Source of the DNA: SYFY01 sp031385325
GTDB taxonomy: Bacteria; Pseudomonadota; Gammaproteobacteria; Pseudomonadales; Azotimanducaceae
Length of the DNA: 16,681 nucleotides
NCBI GenBank assembly: GCA_031385325.1
Contig: JANNBJ010000078.1
Coordinates: 1-16,681, forward strand
Direction of reading: 5' to 3'
Both the position numbers and the translations under genes were made by a program. Under the pieces are notes generated by a model. The model searched no databases. It was not told the origin of the DNA and saw only the letters and a list, made by a program, of their open reading frames with translations. Shown piece by piece: positions 1 to 7,696 of the stretch (positions are counted from its first letter, which is position 1; every line of letters begins with the position of its first letter).

Positions 1-2155
1 TGCCCTTGTAGCCAACTTCATAGGCCTTGACAGTCTCTTCGTCATAGGACAGCGGGCGCAGCGTTGCGCCTGGCAGAGGTGCATTGGTGTTCGGGTCACG
101 TAGGCTGTCCCGGGCATCCGCGATACCCAGTGAATAACCACCGGCGCGATATCCTGTGGTATATGACGCATACACCAGGGTGTCGTCGTTCGGTGTCCAG
201 TTCAGGTTGATGCGGTAGTTGGTATCACTCCACGTGTCGTGCGCCTTGACGTTGCTGGAGTAGCTGATCGGGATACCGGCACCCAGGCGCAGTGGCCGGG
301 CGCAGCTTTCGGAACCGAGGGTGCAGGTCGGAATCAGCGGGTTCGCAGCGTTCCCGCTATAGCGTGCATTACCCTGTGCGATGTTGGCCAGCGCCGAGGG
401 TGTCAGCAATGGCGTACCCAGTTGCCCGAATGCAAGAGCCGCAGGAGCAAAAGGTGCAAGTTCGAAATAACCACCACGGACTTCCCTGGCAGACTTGCGA
501 TCCTCGGCGTAACGAACACCCAATACCAGTGCCCACTGATCATTGAACGCGTAGGTGCCCTGTGTGAAATAAGCGGTTGCGCTGTTGTGCACCTTGTTCA
601 TGTGGTGATAGATGTCACCACGTGGATCACCTTCCCAGATACCCGCGTTGCTGGTACCGACGGCGGCACTACCCAGGCGCTTGTGACGACCCAGGTTGAA
701 CAACTGCATGTAACTCGCCCCGGCAAAGAAGGGGTTTGGATTGTTCAGCGCGCCGTAGTTCGCGGGATTGACGTAGTAGTCGATGGAGTTGGTCAGGCTG
801 TAGTCCTGGTCTCGATCTTCGCTGAACCGGTAGATACCGGACGTTGCGGTGAACTTGTCACCCAGCGCCCAGTTGACCTGCAGTTCATGGGACTTGCTTT
901 CCACCGACTCATCCACCGTCTGGCGATACTTGGTGAACTCCGAGTTGTAGAGGTCGGTGTCCAGGTTGAAGTGGTAAGTAAAATCGTTGTAGCCAAAGAA
1001 GTACTTGACCTGCAGCGTCTCGGAGACATCCCACGTAATCGAGGTCTGGTTTGCGTTGTGGGCAAACTTCTCGTCCTGACAGTTGCTCTTCGTGTACGGG
1101 AACTCGCACTCGGTGTCGCTGTCACTGCCGGTATTGATATTGGCTTTGCGGCCGATATCGCTGCGGTCCAGGGAAGCCAGACTGGCCGCTGCCGGATTTC
1201 GATACGATGCCAGGGGCGAGAACGGGAAGTTCGATGGGTCAACACCCGGGCGGAGGAATGCGCCGAGACGAACGGTGCCATCTCGTGGGTCGACAAACCG
1301 CAAGGCATTCGGAGTACCGTCTGGAACCCGACGCACACCGGCCACATAGAGATTGGGATCAGCGGCGCCACGGGCTGGGCCAACGCCTTCTTCGATCACG
1401 ATCGGGGTGCCAATGACGCGATTGGAAAGTCGGTCGTTGACTCGGGTATTGAACGTAATGGTGTCTGTGATGTTCCAGGTCAACCCAAGGGAGTAGTTTT
1501 CATCCCGGATGCTGTTGGCATCCCGCCCTGGGCCGGTGTTGTTGATGGAACCCTGCCGATGCAGGTTGTTGCCTACCAGTCGGAAGGCCAGTTTATCCTC
1601 GATCAGCGGGCCGGAAATGAAACCGAAATACTCGCGACCATCAAGGGCTCCGACCTGCGCGCGAACCTCACCGGTCCACTCGAAGCTCGGCTGACGGGTG
1701 ACATAGTTGAGCGCGCCACCGATGGAGTTGCGACCGTACAACGTGCCTTGCGGTCCACGCAGAACCTCAACACGTTCCAGGTCATACAGCGCGTTTTCAG
1801 ACGCGGCGATACCGAAGTCAGGTGAGTAGACGCCGTTGTAGTAAGTCGCCACCCCTGGATCACCGCCCAGAGCGCGGAAGTTTCGACCGACACCGCGGAT
1901 GCGGATGTCGTAAGGGTCGCGAGTGGTTGCGGGAATGTAGTCGATCAGTTCGTCGGCGCCCTGGATACCAAAATCCTCGAGCATCTCGCCGTCGAATGCG
2001 GTGATCGAAATTGATGTATCCGAGACGGTTGATTCAACTCGCTCGGAGGTAATGACAATCTCTTCTATCCGTCGGTTACCCGACTCCTCAGCGAGTGCGG
2101 CAGCTGGCACGAGAGCCAACGCCAGCAAGGCGCCGTGGCGCAGTGACTTGTTCAT
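1..2155 (-). CDS. TonB-dependent outer-membrane receptor (partial, C-terminus outside window)
   Basis: This is an outer-membrane beta-barrel receptor that imports a scarce substrate using TonB/ExbBD energy. I read the minus strand from 2155 to the window edge and found no in-frame stop, giving about 718 visible residues. The ATG at 2155 follows a GGGGAG ribosome site, and the protein opens with a signal peptide (MNKSLRHGALLALALVPAAA, then LAEE). Soon after is a TonB-box-like EEIVITSERVE. The plug domain has IRIRGVGRN and the hallmark LRGPQGTLYGRNSIGGALNY, then a long barrel rich in alternating aromatic strands. The visible end (YDEETVKAYEVGYKG) normally lies well before the C-terminus, so roughly the last 100-200 residues are missing. 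The substrate cannot be read from sequence. The protein resembles the large receptor family common in Sphingomonadaceae and marine gammaproteobacteria. Two operator-like repeats lie about 90-130 bases upstream of the start. Confidence 0.95.
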   Translation of the reverse strand, partial: MNKSLRHGALLALALVPAAALAEESGNRRIEEIVITSERVESTVSDTSISITAFDGEMLEDFGIQGADELIDYIPATTRDPYDIRIRGVGRNFRALGGDPGVATYYNGVYSPDFGIAASENALYDLERVEVLRGPQGTLYGRNSIGGALNYVTRQPSFEWTGEVRAQVGALDGREYFGFISGPLIEDKLAFRLVGNNLHRQGSINNTGPGRDANSIRDENYSLGLTWNITDTITFNTRVNDRLSNRVIGTPIVIEEGVGPARGAADPNLYVAGVRRVPDGTPNALRFVDPRDGTVRLGAFLRPGVDPSNFPFSPLASYRNPAAASLASLDRSDIGRKANINTGSDSDTECEFPYTKSNCQDEKFAHNANQTSITWDVSETLQVKYFFGYNDFTYHFNLDTDLYNSEFTKYRQTVDESVESKSHELQVNWALGDKFTATSGIYRFSEDRDQDYSLTNSIDYYVNPANYGALNNPNPFFAGASYMQLFNLGRHKRLGSAAVGTSNAGIWEGDPRGDIYHHMNKVHNSATAYFTQGTYAFNDQWALVLGVRYAEDRKSAREVRGGYFELAPFAPAALAFGQLGTPLLTPSALANIAQGNARYSGNAANPLIPTCTLGSESCARPLRLGAGIPISYSSNVKAHDTWSDTNYRINLNWTPNDDTLVYASYTTGYRAGGYSLGIADARDSLRDPNTNAPLPGATLRPLSYDEETVKAYEVGYKG

Positions 2156-2607
2156 ATTTCTCCCCAATCGACCAGTATTAGCCAGTTACGGCATTAACAA
2201 TCGGCTTCCAGACCACGCCCCACAAAGATCACGATTGCTCGTCCAAACGTTTTCGTTTGGACCTTTTCGTTCAAACGTTTTCGTTCAACCGGCAATCCGA
2301 CCCGTATGGGCACCCACCCTCCAGTGGACGTATGAGCGTCTGCTCAACACGCATCTGAAGTCAAGCAACATCTCGATACATTTACGTCATGACCACATTC
2401 GGGGAAGAGATGGCCTGAACGGGAAACGGTTCGTAAAGGACTCCACGTCCATGAGGATTGCCAGACGTTAACTACCCGATCACCGACATCGCCGATTGAC
2501 GCTGAAGTGATGTGCGACCTCCCGGGTCAAATATTCACCAGACCGTGAAATAGGGCGCGGATTTTACTACTATCGCCTTACTATCCAAATTTGCTGCGAC
2601 GAGTTGA
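2156..2607. other. Intergenic region between TonB receptor and secreted protein
   Basis: This 452-base stretch separates two divergent genes and contains no convincing coding region. The open frame starting at 2001 is only an overlap with the receptor's 5' end. The recognisable content is the pair of AAACGTTTTCGTT-containing repeats at 2241-2289. The rest (2290-2607) is of mixed composition and I see no structured RNA or terminator in it. It presumably holds both divergent promoters. Confidence 0.6.
2241..2289. promoter_or_regulatory. Tandem operator-like repeats upstream of the TonB receptor
   Basis: Positions 2241-2262 form a perfect inverted repeat: 9-base arms GTCCAAACG and CGTTTGGAC around TTTT. 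A second, imperfect copy lies at 2269-2289, and both contain AAACGTTTTCGTT (2245-2257 and 2273-2285, 28 bases apart). In addition, TTTTCGTTCAA occurs twice at a 14-base period (2264-2274 and 2278-2288). The arrangement and position, 86-134 bases before the receptor start, suggest a dimeric repressor or activator binding two sites on nearly the same DNA face. The core CAAACGTTT recurs in the tetR promoter near 6012. Which protein binds is inference: a TetR- or LacI-type factor is most likely. Confidence 0.6.
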
Positions 2608-3060
2608 ATGAAAACGGCGGCAATCGCATTGGTTTTCAGTACGCTGCCAATCATCACCGGCATAGCGAACCCATCAGACCTGCAATGTCCATCCATCGCC
2701 AATACGCTTGTGCAGTTTGCCGATGAGACCTCCCTGGTTGCTGATCTCGACCCGGCGATAATGCAGAACTGCCACGCCGAACCGGCGAGCCGGGCGCGGA
2801 TAGTGACTATCGGTATCGACGCGGGAAGTGGTATCACCCCAACCTACTTTCTTGATCCCGCACCTTCGATAGCCCTGCAGTTCCCCTTTTCTGCCAATCG
2901 GGTAACACTGAGACGGGAATCCATTTCGGTTCGATCACAAACTCAAGGACTTCCCCAAGTCGGCACGCGCGCGCAATCGCGCCTGTTGAGGTGCCTGCAA
3001 ACCAGGCAATTCCTGCAAGACCTTGGTTTGCCCGGACCCGTTTGCAACCTCAGTGAATAA
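2608..3060 (+). CDS. Small secreted protein of unknown function
   Basis: This is a 150-residue protein I do not recognise. It starts with a plausible signal peptide (MKTAAIALVFSTLPIITGIA, cleavage near residue 20). Four cysteines are spread through the mature part, in LQCPS, MQNCHAE, LRCLQ and VCNLSE, and could form two disulfides in the periplasm. There are no membrane segments after the signal and no known domain is visible. It sits 61 bases before the SGNH hydrolase-like gene on the same strand, so the two may be co-transcribed. The ribosome site is weak (GACGAG). The second half has a somewhat irregular, Arg/Gln-rich composition, so a frameshift near the C-terminus or a spurious extension cannot be excluded. 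The call as a real gene rests mainly on the signal peptide and the lack of alternatives. Confidence 0.5.
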   Translation: MKTAAIALVFSTLPIITGIANPSDLQCPSIANTLVQFADETSLVADLDPAIMQNCHAEPASRARIVTIGIDAGSGITPTYFLDPAPSIALQFPFSANRVTLRRESISVRSQTQGLPQVGTRAQSRLLRCLQTRQFLQDLGLPGPVCNLSE

Positions 3061-3121
3061 CCTGTTTCTGCATAACACGCTTCCCACCTGATAACTTCTG
3101 GACTATCCCGGTAACTGATTT

Positions 3122-4426
3122 ATGGAACGAACGAAGACCTCATTCGCGCAAGGAACGCTGCTGATGGTGATCGCCATTTTTGTGGGCGGTATAGGTTCAG
3201 AGATTGCCTTTCGGATGTATCTGTCAACGCGTCTGGATTTGCCCACTGATGCCCGCTACCAGGCTGTGAATGCACCAACCAGTGTGTTCAGTGAAAACCA
3301 TGGCTACAACTATGTGCCGTCAAGTACTTTTACCCAGGCCACAATCGAGAAGGGAAAAGTTGCGATGTGCAACCGCATCGTCAGCAATTCCGAAGGCAAT
3401 CTTGGCAGGCAAAGACAACCGTCGCGCGCCACCGATGCGACCATCCTGGTAGTAGGTGATTCATTTTCTGATAACGCCCACCTTGCCGGCCTGACCTGGC
3501 CGGACCTGATGGGGGACGAACTCAGTCGCTATACCGGAAGCTCAATATCGGTGCTGAACTATTCGCGCAGCGGTTACGGCGTGGCGCAGATGATCTCCAT
3601 GGCGGCAGAACAGGTTGACCGCGAACACCCTCAGTTATTGGTCATTCCGTTTATCATCAATGATCTGGCTCGCCCGCGATTCTGGCGAACAAGTCGCCAG
3701 AAAAACGGAGAGACGCGACTCTTCCAGTCGGCGACGCCTACTTTGCGGCCGAAAATGGCGGATTCATTCGACGTTTCACTGGTAGACGCCGGGATCACCG
3801 ACAGCTGGTGTGCTTCCGCACTCGAACACCCCATGCCGGACGACCCTGTCCTGACCAGACTGAACGACCATTTCGAGCAGTTGGTTATCGCCAGCCATCG
3901 CAAGACCAGGCTGCGGACCCTGTCCGAGTCAATGCTGTACCGTCGTCTCGTCCAGCGCGATTTCACTCTGAAACAAGCACGCATGGTTTCGCTGCCCGGG
4001 TATGAACATTCCTCCTACGCCGAAGACCCGGTATTCATGGCCGATCTGAAGCGACTGAAGACCAGCGGCGTCACTATCCAGCTGATACGTCTGCCTCGTT
4101 ACGAGGAACTGGAACAAGGCGCCTATCTCAAAGGGACTCCGCAGGAGGAGATGCTGTTGAAGAGTCTGGAACAGCTGACTGCCAGCCCGGTCCAGTCATT
4201 GTTGCCACCCCTCGAACCACAAACTGATATCCCAGGCCTTTTTCTCTTACCTCAGGATTCACACCCTTCTGCGTCAGGCGCTGCATTTTACGCGCGCGAA
4301 GTCAGCCATCGGATAACACTGAACCCGCTCACGCAACACGCGGGTAGTCGGCCAGTCGCGAATGAAGTAAAGCCACAACTGTCACTCGATCAATCCACTG
4401 ACCATCGTTCACAGCCACACACGTGA
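3122..4426 (+). CDS. Membrane-anchored SGNH-hydrolase-like protein
   Basis: This 434-residue protein probably removes or transfers an acyl group in the periplasm. A single N-terminal membrane segment lies at about residues 10-28. The SGNH blocks are visible: block I VVGDSFSDN with nucleophile Ser114; block II NYSRSGYG with Gly151; block III FIIND with Asn180; block V DSHPSASG with Asp379 and His381, which would complete the catalytic triad. The block III glycine of the usual GxND is replaced by Ile, while the Asn is kept. A long insert (about residues 190-370) separates blocks III and V, as in AlgX/AlgJ-like and O-acetyltransferase-associated SGNH proteins. No polysaccharide genes are nearby, so the substrate is unknown. 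The start at 3122 precedes the membrane segment, although the ribosome site is poor. About 35 C-terminal residues after block V are polar and probably disordered. Confidence 0.8.
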   Translation: MERTKTSFAQGTLLMVIAIFVGGIGSEIAFRMYLSTRLDLPTDARYQAVNAPTSVFSENHGYNYVPSSTFTQATIEKGKVAMCNRIVSNSEGNLGRQRQPSRATDATILVVGDSFSDNAHLAGLTWPDLMGDELSRYTGSSISVLNYSRSGYGVAQMISMAAEQVDREHPQLLVIPFIINDLARPRFWRTSRQKNGETRLFQSATPTLRPKMADSFDVSLVDAGITDSWCASALEHPMPDDPVLTRLNDHFEQLVIASHRKTRLRTLSESMLYRRLVQRDFTLKQARMVSLPGYEHSSYAEDPVFMADLKRLKTSGVTIQLIRLPRYEELEQGAYLKGTPQEEMLLKSLEQLTASPVQSLLPPLEPQTDIPGLFLLPQDSHPSASGAAFYAREVSHRITLNPLTQHAGSRPVANEVKPQLSLDQSTDHRSQPHT

Positions 4427-4520
4427 ATAACTCTACAGGTCAGTTCCCCGGGCAATGTCATTGTCTGAGCATCCTTGTGGGTCATCCCGTCCCACCAAAG
4501 TTTCCTGATAACAGTTCGTG

Positions 4521-5069
4521 TCAACCCTTCTCTGCCTGCTTGAACGTCAGTCGACCATCGACCAGCGGGATCTGCTCACCCGGGTCCTGGTCCATGCGGA
4601 CCCGACCAGTCTCTTCGCCGATCCGGTAAGTAACGTCATAACCGAGCAGCTTTTCAGTACGGTCAGTCACGACAGTGCACCGCTCTTCCGTCGTGACAAA
4701 GGTGTTACCGGCCTGGGCGCGCTCCTGGACTTTGTTGCCGGCATACCCGCCGGCTGCTGCACCCGCCAGTGTCGCGATCTTCTTGCCCTTGCCACCACCA
4801 ACCTGATTACCGAGTACGCCGCCAATCACCGCCCCTGCAACCGTACCGATGATCTGATGCTGATCCTGCACCGGCCGGGCGCGCGTGACTTCGACGCTCT
4901 CGCAAACCTGCCGCGGCGTGCTGACATTTTCTATCGCTGCAACGACATCAAGCACCTCGGCGTGGGTAGGCACTGCAGGCGCAATGAATGACCGATAACC
5001 GGCCATCACACCACCCGTCGTGGCAATCACCACACCGATGACAATTCCCTTCACCAGACTGCTGTTCAT
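4521..5069 (-). CDS. Glycine-zipper 2TM envelope protein
   Basis: This 182-residue protein belongs with the 17-kDa antigen / SlyB-like glycine-zipper proteins, which sit in the cell envelope and are linked to membrane integrity. An N-terminal hydrophobic segment (residues 5-25) is an uncleaved anchor or signal. There is no lipobox cysteine, unlike SlyB. The glycine zipper spans about residues 74-116, with GTVAGAVIGGVLGNQVGGG and LAGAAAGGYAGNKVQERA, capable of two short packed helices. The C-terminal domain (about 124-178) has CTVVTDRTEKLLGYDVTYRI, the small beta-strand module that often follows this zipper. Two cysteines (56 and 131) may pair. The ATG at 5069 is preceded by a strong GGGGAGAAG ribosome site. 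It is convergent with the SGNH gene, and the exact role is not known. Confidence 0.88.
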   Translation of the reverse strand: MNSSLVKGIVIGVVIATTGGVMAGYRSFIAPAVPTHAEVLDVVAAIENVSTPRQVCESVEVTRARPVQDQHQIIGTVAGAVIGGVLGNQVGGGKGKKIATLAGAAAGGYAGNKVQERAQAGNTFVTTEERCTVVTDRTEKLLGYDVTYRIGEETGRVRMDQDPGEQIPLVDGRLTFKQAEKG

Positions 5070-5304
5070 CGCCTTCTCCCCGGTTAATGACGTTCAGGAC
5101 CATCTTTCGCCTGCGCGGATTCGCTGAATCATCCCGTCTGCACGCCGCCCAAACTGCTACCCAGTTCACGAATGCGGACACCACTGCACAGGCAATGCAG
5201 CCAGCATGGACCGCAGCGATGAACTGATCCTGACTTCCGTCTTTCGCATAACCCGCCAGTTTCGGTTTCAATACGAGTGTCCACTGAGCGAATGGATTCC
5301 ATGT

Positions 5305-5724
5305 ATGAGTGATGCCGCGCCCCCGGTTGAACCGGACGCCCGATTTAGATCGGCGCTGGTCGACGGGAAACTCGAACTGCAACGATGCGGTCAGTGCCGG
5401 ATCCGGCAATGGCCCGCAGTGCTGCATTGCCCTGTGTGCGGATCCTGGGATCAGGAGTGGTTACCCGTCGCCATCGAAGGCACGGTGTTCACATGGACTC
5501 GAACGCATCACGACTTTCCGGGAACAGAAGATCTGGTGAAGCCATTTGTCACGGTGGTGGTCAATGTCAACAACACGCCCCTGCAAGTGATGGGGTTGCT
5601 GGAAGGTTCCCAGGAGGGCATCGCAATCGGCGTGCAGCTGGCCGGTCGCATCGTAGTCCGACCGGATATCAACAAAGGCAATCCTGCTTTTCGCTGGTGG
5701 ATCACACAGCCGATGACGCTCTGA
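5305..5724 (+). CDS. DUF35 Zn-ribbon/OB-fold acyl-CoA-associated protein
   Basis: This is a 139-residue protein of the DUF35 family. These proteins usually partner a thiolase-like or hydratase-like enzyme and help hold acyl-CoA substrates, as ChsH2 does with the aldolase Ltp2 in steroid side-chain breakdown. The N-terminal zinc ribbon has Cys28-X2-Cys31 and Cys42-X2-Cys45 (RCGQC, CPVCGS). The OB-fold follows from about residue 50, with GTVFTWTRTHHDFPG and KPFVTVVVNV. I prefer the ATG at 5305 (MSDAAPPVEPDARF) because it gives the normal family length. The same frame is open from an ATG at 5206, which would add 33 residues unlike the family. No thiolase gene lies next to it, so its partner must be encoded elsewhere. 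That makes this an orphan whose substrate cannot be inferred. Confidence 0.85.
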   Translation: MSDAAPPVEPDARFRSALVDGKLELQRCGQCRIRQWPAVLHCPVCGSWDQEWLPVAIEGTVFTWTRTHHDFPGTEDLVKPFVTVVVNVNNTPLQVMGLLEGSQEGIAIGVQLAGRIVVRPDINKGNPAFRWWITQPMTL

Positions 5725-5760
5725 CGACGGTAATAACAGGTTCCCGAACGTCATGCGCTG

Positions 5761-6002
5761 CTATACCGACCCTTCGCGATAAAGCCGATCCAGAAAGAAC
5801 TCACGGTCCCAAAACACCGGCAGGATGACGAAGGGGATGCGACGCCAACCTGTTACATCGTTGCTCCGTCGTGCGGTACATCCTGGTCGCGATAGCCCGG
5901 CGGCGTAAACCGCTCGCTCGGCTGGCTAATTTTCGCAATCGCCACCTGACGATCTGTGGGTGGATCAAACTGGGCGAGCACTCCGTTGAGGATCGGGCTC
6001 AC
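5761..6002 (-). pseudogene. Frameshifted small gene of unknown function
   Basis: Two protein-like pieces lie in different minus-strand frames. The first runs from a GTG at 6002 to a TAA at 5853 (49 residues, with QPSERFTPPGYRDQDVPHDG near the end). The second is open from upstream of 5850 to a TAG at 5761, carries GWRRIPFVILPVFWDREF then FLDRLYREGSV, and has no start codon of its own in that frame. A one-base insertion, or a two-base deletion, near 5853-5870 would explain the break. A joined product would be about 80 residues. I do not recognise the family. The 5' end faces the tetR promoter, so the intact ancestor was probably divergent from tetR. A sequencing error is possible. Otherwise the stretch 5725-6074 has no other gene, only the tetR promoter at its right end. 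Confidence 0.4.
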
Positions 6003-6011
6003 TGATTAACT

Positions 6012-6046
6012 CAAACGTTTGTTTTATTTAAACATTCGTTTATATT
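6012..6046 (+). promoter_or_regulatory. tetR-operon promoter with palindromic operators
   Basis: A perfect 10-base palindrome CAAACGTTTG (6012-6021) is followed by a second dyad, TAAAC-N4-GTTTA (6029-6042). They overlap a plausible promoter: -35 TTGTTT (6019-6024), a 16-base spacer and -10 TATATT (6041-6046). Placement over both promoter elements fits autorepression by the TetR protein encoded 29 bases further on. The region is unusually AT-rich for this DNA. The -35/-10 calls are by eye. Confidence 0.6.
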
Positions 6047-6074
6047 CAAGACGCAATCCTTCGACAGTTGGACA

Positions 6075-6749
6075 ATGATCGCAAGAACCTCGGAACGAAG
6101 CGGTACGCGCGCCGACCTGATCGATGCAGGCCTTGATCTGTTTGGTCAGGATGGGTTTGCGGCAGTCAGCATTCGCGCACTGGCCGACCGCGCCGGTGCC
6201 AACCTCGCCGCGATCCAGTATCACTTCGGCGGCAAGGACGCACTCTACCGGGCCGTCATCGATCACCTGATCGAGATTTTCCCGCCCCGACTGGATTTTG
6301 CCGAGTTGCTCTTTACCGAACAGGCGCACCAGCTGAGGGGGAAAGCGGTGGCACAAGCGGCCCTGCTCAAGACCATGGCATCCACCCTGCTGCGGGCATT
6401 CCTGGGGGATTCGCAAATGCGCAGGATCGTGCCATTTTTCCTGCGCGAGATGATTCACCCGAGCCCGCACTTTGATCATTTCTACGCCGCTTTGCCCGGG
6501 CGGCTGCATTCACTGCTCACTCGTTTTGTGGCGCTCGTTCTCGACACCACCGCCGACGATGAACGCGCGATCCTGCAGGCGCACGCCCTGATCGGCCAGA
6601 TCGTCGTCTTCCAGATTGGTCGGCCTGTCCTGCTGCGTCGCGCGGGCTGGGATGAATACACGCCAGCGCGCGTCGAACAGATCATCGACGTACTGGTTCC
6701 ATCCCTGCAGAGAACGTTGGGGTTGCCCGTGACCGAGGTGACAAAATGA
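6075..6749 (+). CDS. TetR/AcrR-family regulator, YbiH/CecR-like
   Basis: This is a 224-residue transcriptional repressor that probably controls its own operon and the exporter behind it. The N-terminal helix-turn-helix is clear: TRADLIDAGLDLFGQDGFAA at residues 11-30, then VSIRALADRAGANLAAIQYHF with the recognition helix around 43-50, and GGKDALYRAVIDHL. The C-terminal ligand and dimer domain contains QAHALIGQIVVFQIGRPVL followed by LRRAGW, a pattern I associate with the DUF1956-type domain of E. coli YbiH/CecR. That protein is 223 residues long and also precedes a ybhG-type exporter operon. The stop overlaps the next start (ATGA), showing translational coupling. Operator-like palindromes lie over its promoter (6012-6042). 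The inducer is unknown. Confidence 0.9.
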   Translation: MIARTSERSGTRADLIDAGLDLFGQDGFAAVSIRALADRAGANLAAIQYHFGGKDALYRAVIDHLIEIFPPRLDFAELLFTEQAHQLRGKAVAQAALLKTMASTLLRAFLGDSQMRRIVPFFLREMIHPSPHFDHFYAALPGRLHSLLTRFVALVLDTTADDERAILQAHALIGQIVVFQIGRPVLLRRAGWDEYTPARVEQIIDVLVPSLQRTLGLPVTEVTK

Positions 6750-7696
6750 CGAGCTGGTTCTGTGGATTCGCCTGGCTCGCAGCGATGTTCTGCGATAGCG
6801 GCGCACAAGCCACCTTGACGGGTTACATCGAAGGCGAACAGCTCTTTGTAGCGCCTGTCGGCAGCGCACGTATCGTCGAATTGCTGGTCGCCCGTGGTGA
6901 CAGCGTCGCCGCCGGCGATCCCATTGCACGGCTGGATTCTACGGATGCAGGCTTCACGCTTGCGTCCGCTCAAGCGTTGCTGGCCGAATCGCAGGCCAGG
7001 CTCGACAACCTGACCACGGGCAAGCGCTCGGAAGAAATTGCCGTCCTGGAAGCGGCGCGAACCGCTGCTCGCACGGAACTGAAACAAACCGAACTTGACC
7101 TGACCCGTGCCCGGGATCTGGTGCGGCGTGGCATGCAGAGCCAGTCCGCTCTCGATAGTGCCCAAACCCGTCAGGAAGTCGCCGTCTCCAGGGTCAAGGA
7201 AATCGACGCCAACCTGCGCGTCGCAGGAATCGCTGCCCGTTTGCAGGAAATCGAGGCGGCCCGACAGGTGGTGGCGCAGCGCCAGACAGAGGTCGACCGG
7301 GCTCGATGGCAGGTCGATGAACGGACAGTGGTTGCCCCGGTAGCCGGTGTGATCGAGGAGATCATCAGGTATGTGGGCGAACAGACCAGCCCCAGCGCGC
7401 CGATCGCCACGCTCCTGTCTCCAGAACGAAAAAAACTGCGGCTGTTTGTACCAGAACAGGACGTTTCCAGAGTTCACCTTGGTGATTCACTCCAAGTGTC
7501 TTGCGACGGCTGTGTGCAGGGACTTGTCGCGACCATAGACTTCGTCGCAGGTGAGCCCGAGTTCACGCCACCAGTGCTTTACAGCGTTGCGAATCGGCAG
7601 CGTCTGGTGGTACTGGTCGAAGCCAGACTGGAAGGAACCGCAGCTGCTCTGAAATCTGGTCAGATCGTAGACGTCACCTGGCCCAGCGAAACGTGA
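6746..7696 (+). CDS. HlyD-family periplasmic adaptor, YbhG-like
   Basis: This 316-residue membrane-fusion protein bridges an inner-membrane ABC exporter to an outer-membrane channel. An N-terminal signal or anchor occupies residues 1-22. The first half of the lipoyl domain is GYIEGEQLFVAPVGSARIVE and the matching second half is VVAPVAGVIEEIIRYVGEQ. Between them (about 70-190) is a long, Ala/Glu/Arg-rich alpha-helical hairpin predicted to be a coiled coil. The beta-barrel domain follows (RLFVPEQDVSRVHLGDSLQV). Length and order match E. coli YbhG (about 330 residues). Two cysteines in the signal and two near CDGC are unusual. The start overlaps the tetR stop by four bases and the end overlaps the ATPase start by four bases. 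No outer-membrane factor is encoded in the operon, so a shared TolC is likely. Confidence 0.92.
   Translation: MTSWFCGFAWLAAMFCDSGAQATLTGYIEGEQLFVAPVGSARIVELLVARGDSVAAGDPIARLDSTDAGFTLASAQALLAESQARLDNLTTGKRSEEIAVLEAARTAARTELKQTELDLTRARDLVRRGMQSQSALDSAQTRQEVAVSRVKEIDANLRVAGIAARLQEIEAARQVVAQRQTEVDRARWQVDERTVVAPVAGVIEEIIRYVGEQTSPSAPIATLLSPERKKLRLFVPEQDVSRVHLGDSLQVSCDGCVQGLVATIDFVAGEPEFTPPVLYSVANRQRLVVLVEARLEGTAAALKSGQIVDVTWPSET

Noticed and set aside
239..1825. Long plus-strand open frame of 528 codons
   Set aside because: It is the codon-register mirror of the TonB-dependent receptor on the minus strand, which carries a signal peptide, plug motifs and no stops. The plus-strand product has no recognisable domain.
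5206..5304. N-terminal extension of the DUF35 protein
   Set aside because: The extra 33 residues do not match the family and no good ribosome site precedes 5206. The 5305 start gives the usual length.
6482..7477. Minus-strand open frame of 331 codons
   Set aside because: Lies antisense to the TetR and HlyD genes, which both have clear family motifs. Its translation shows no domain.
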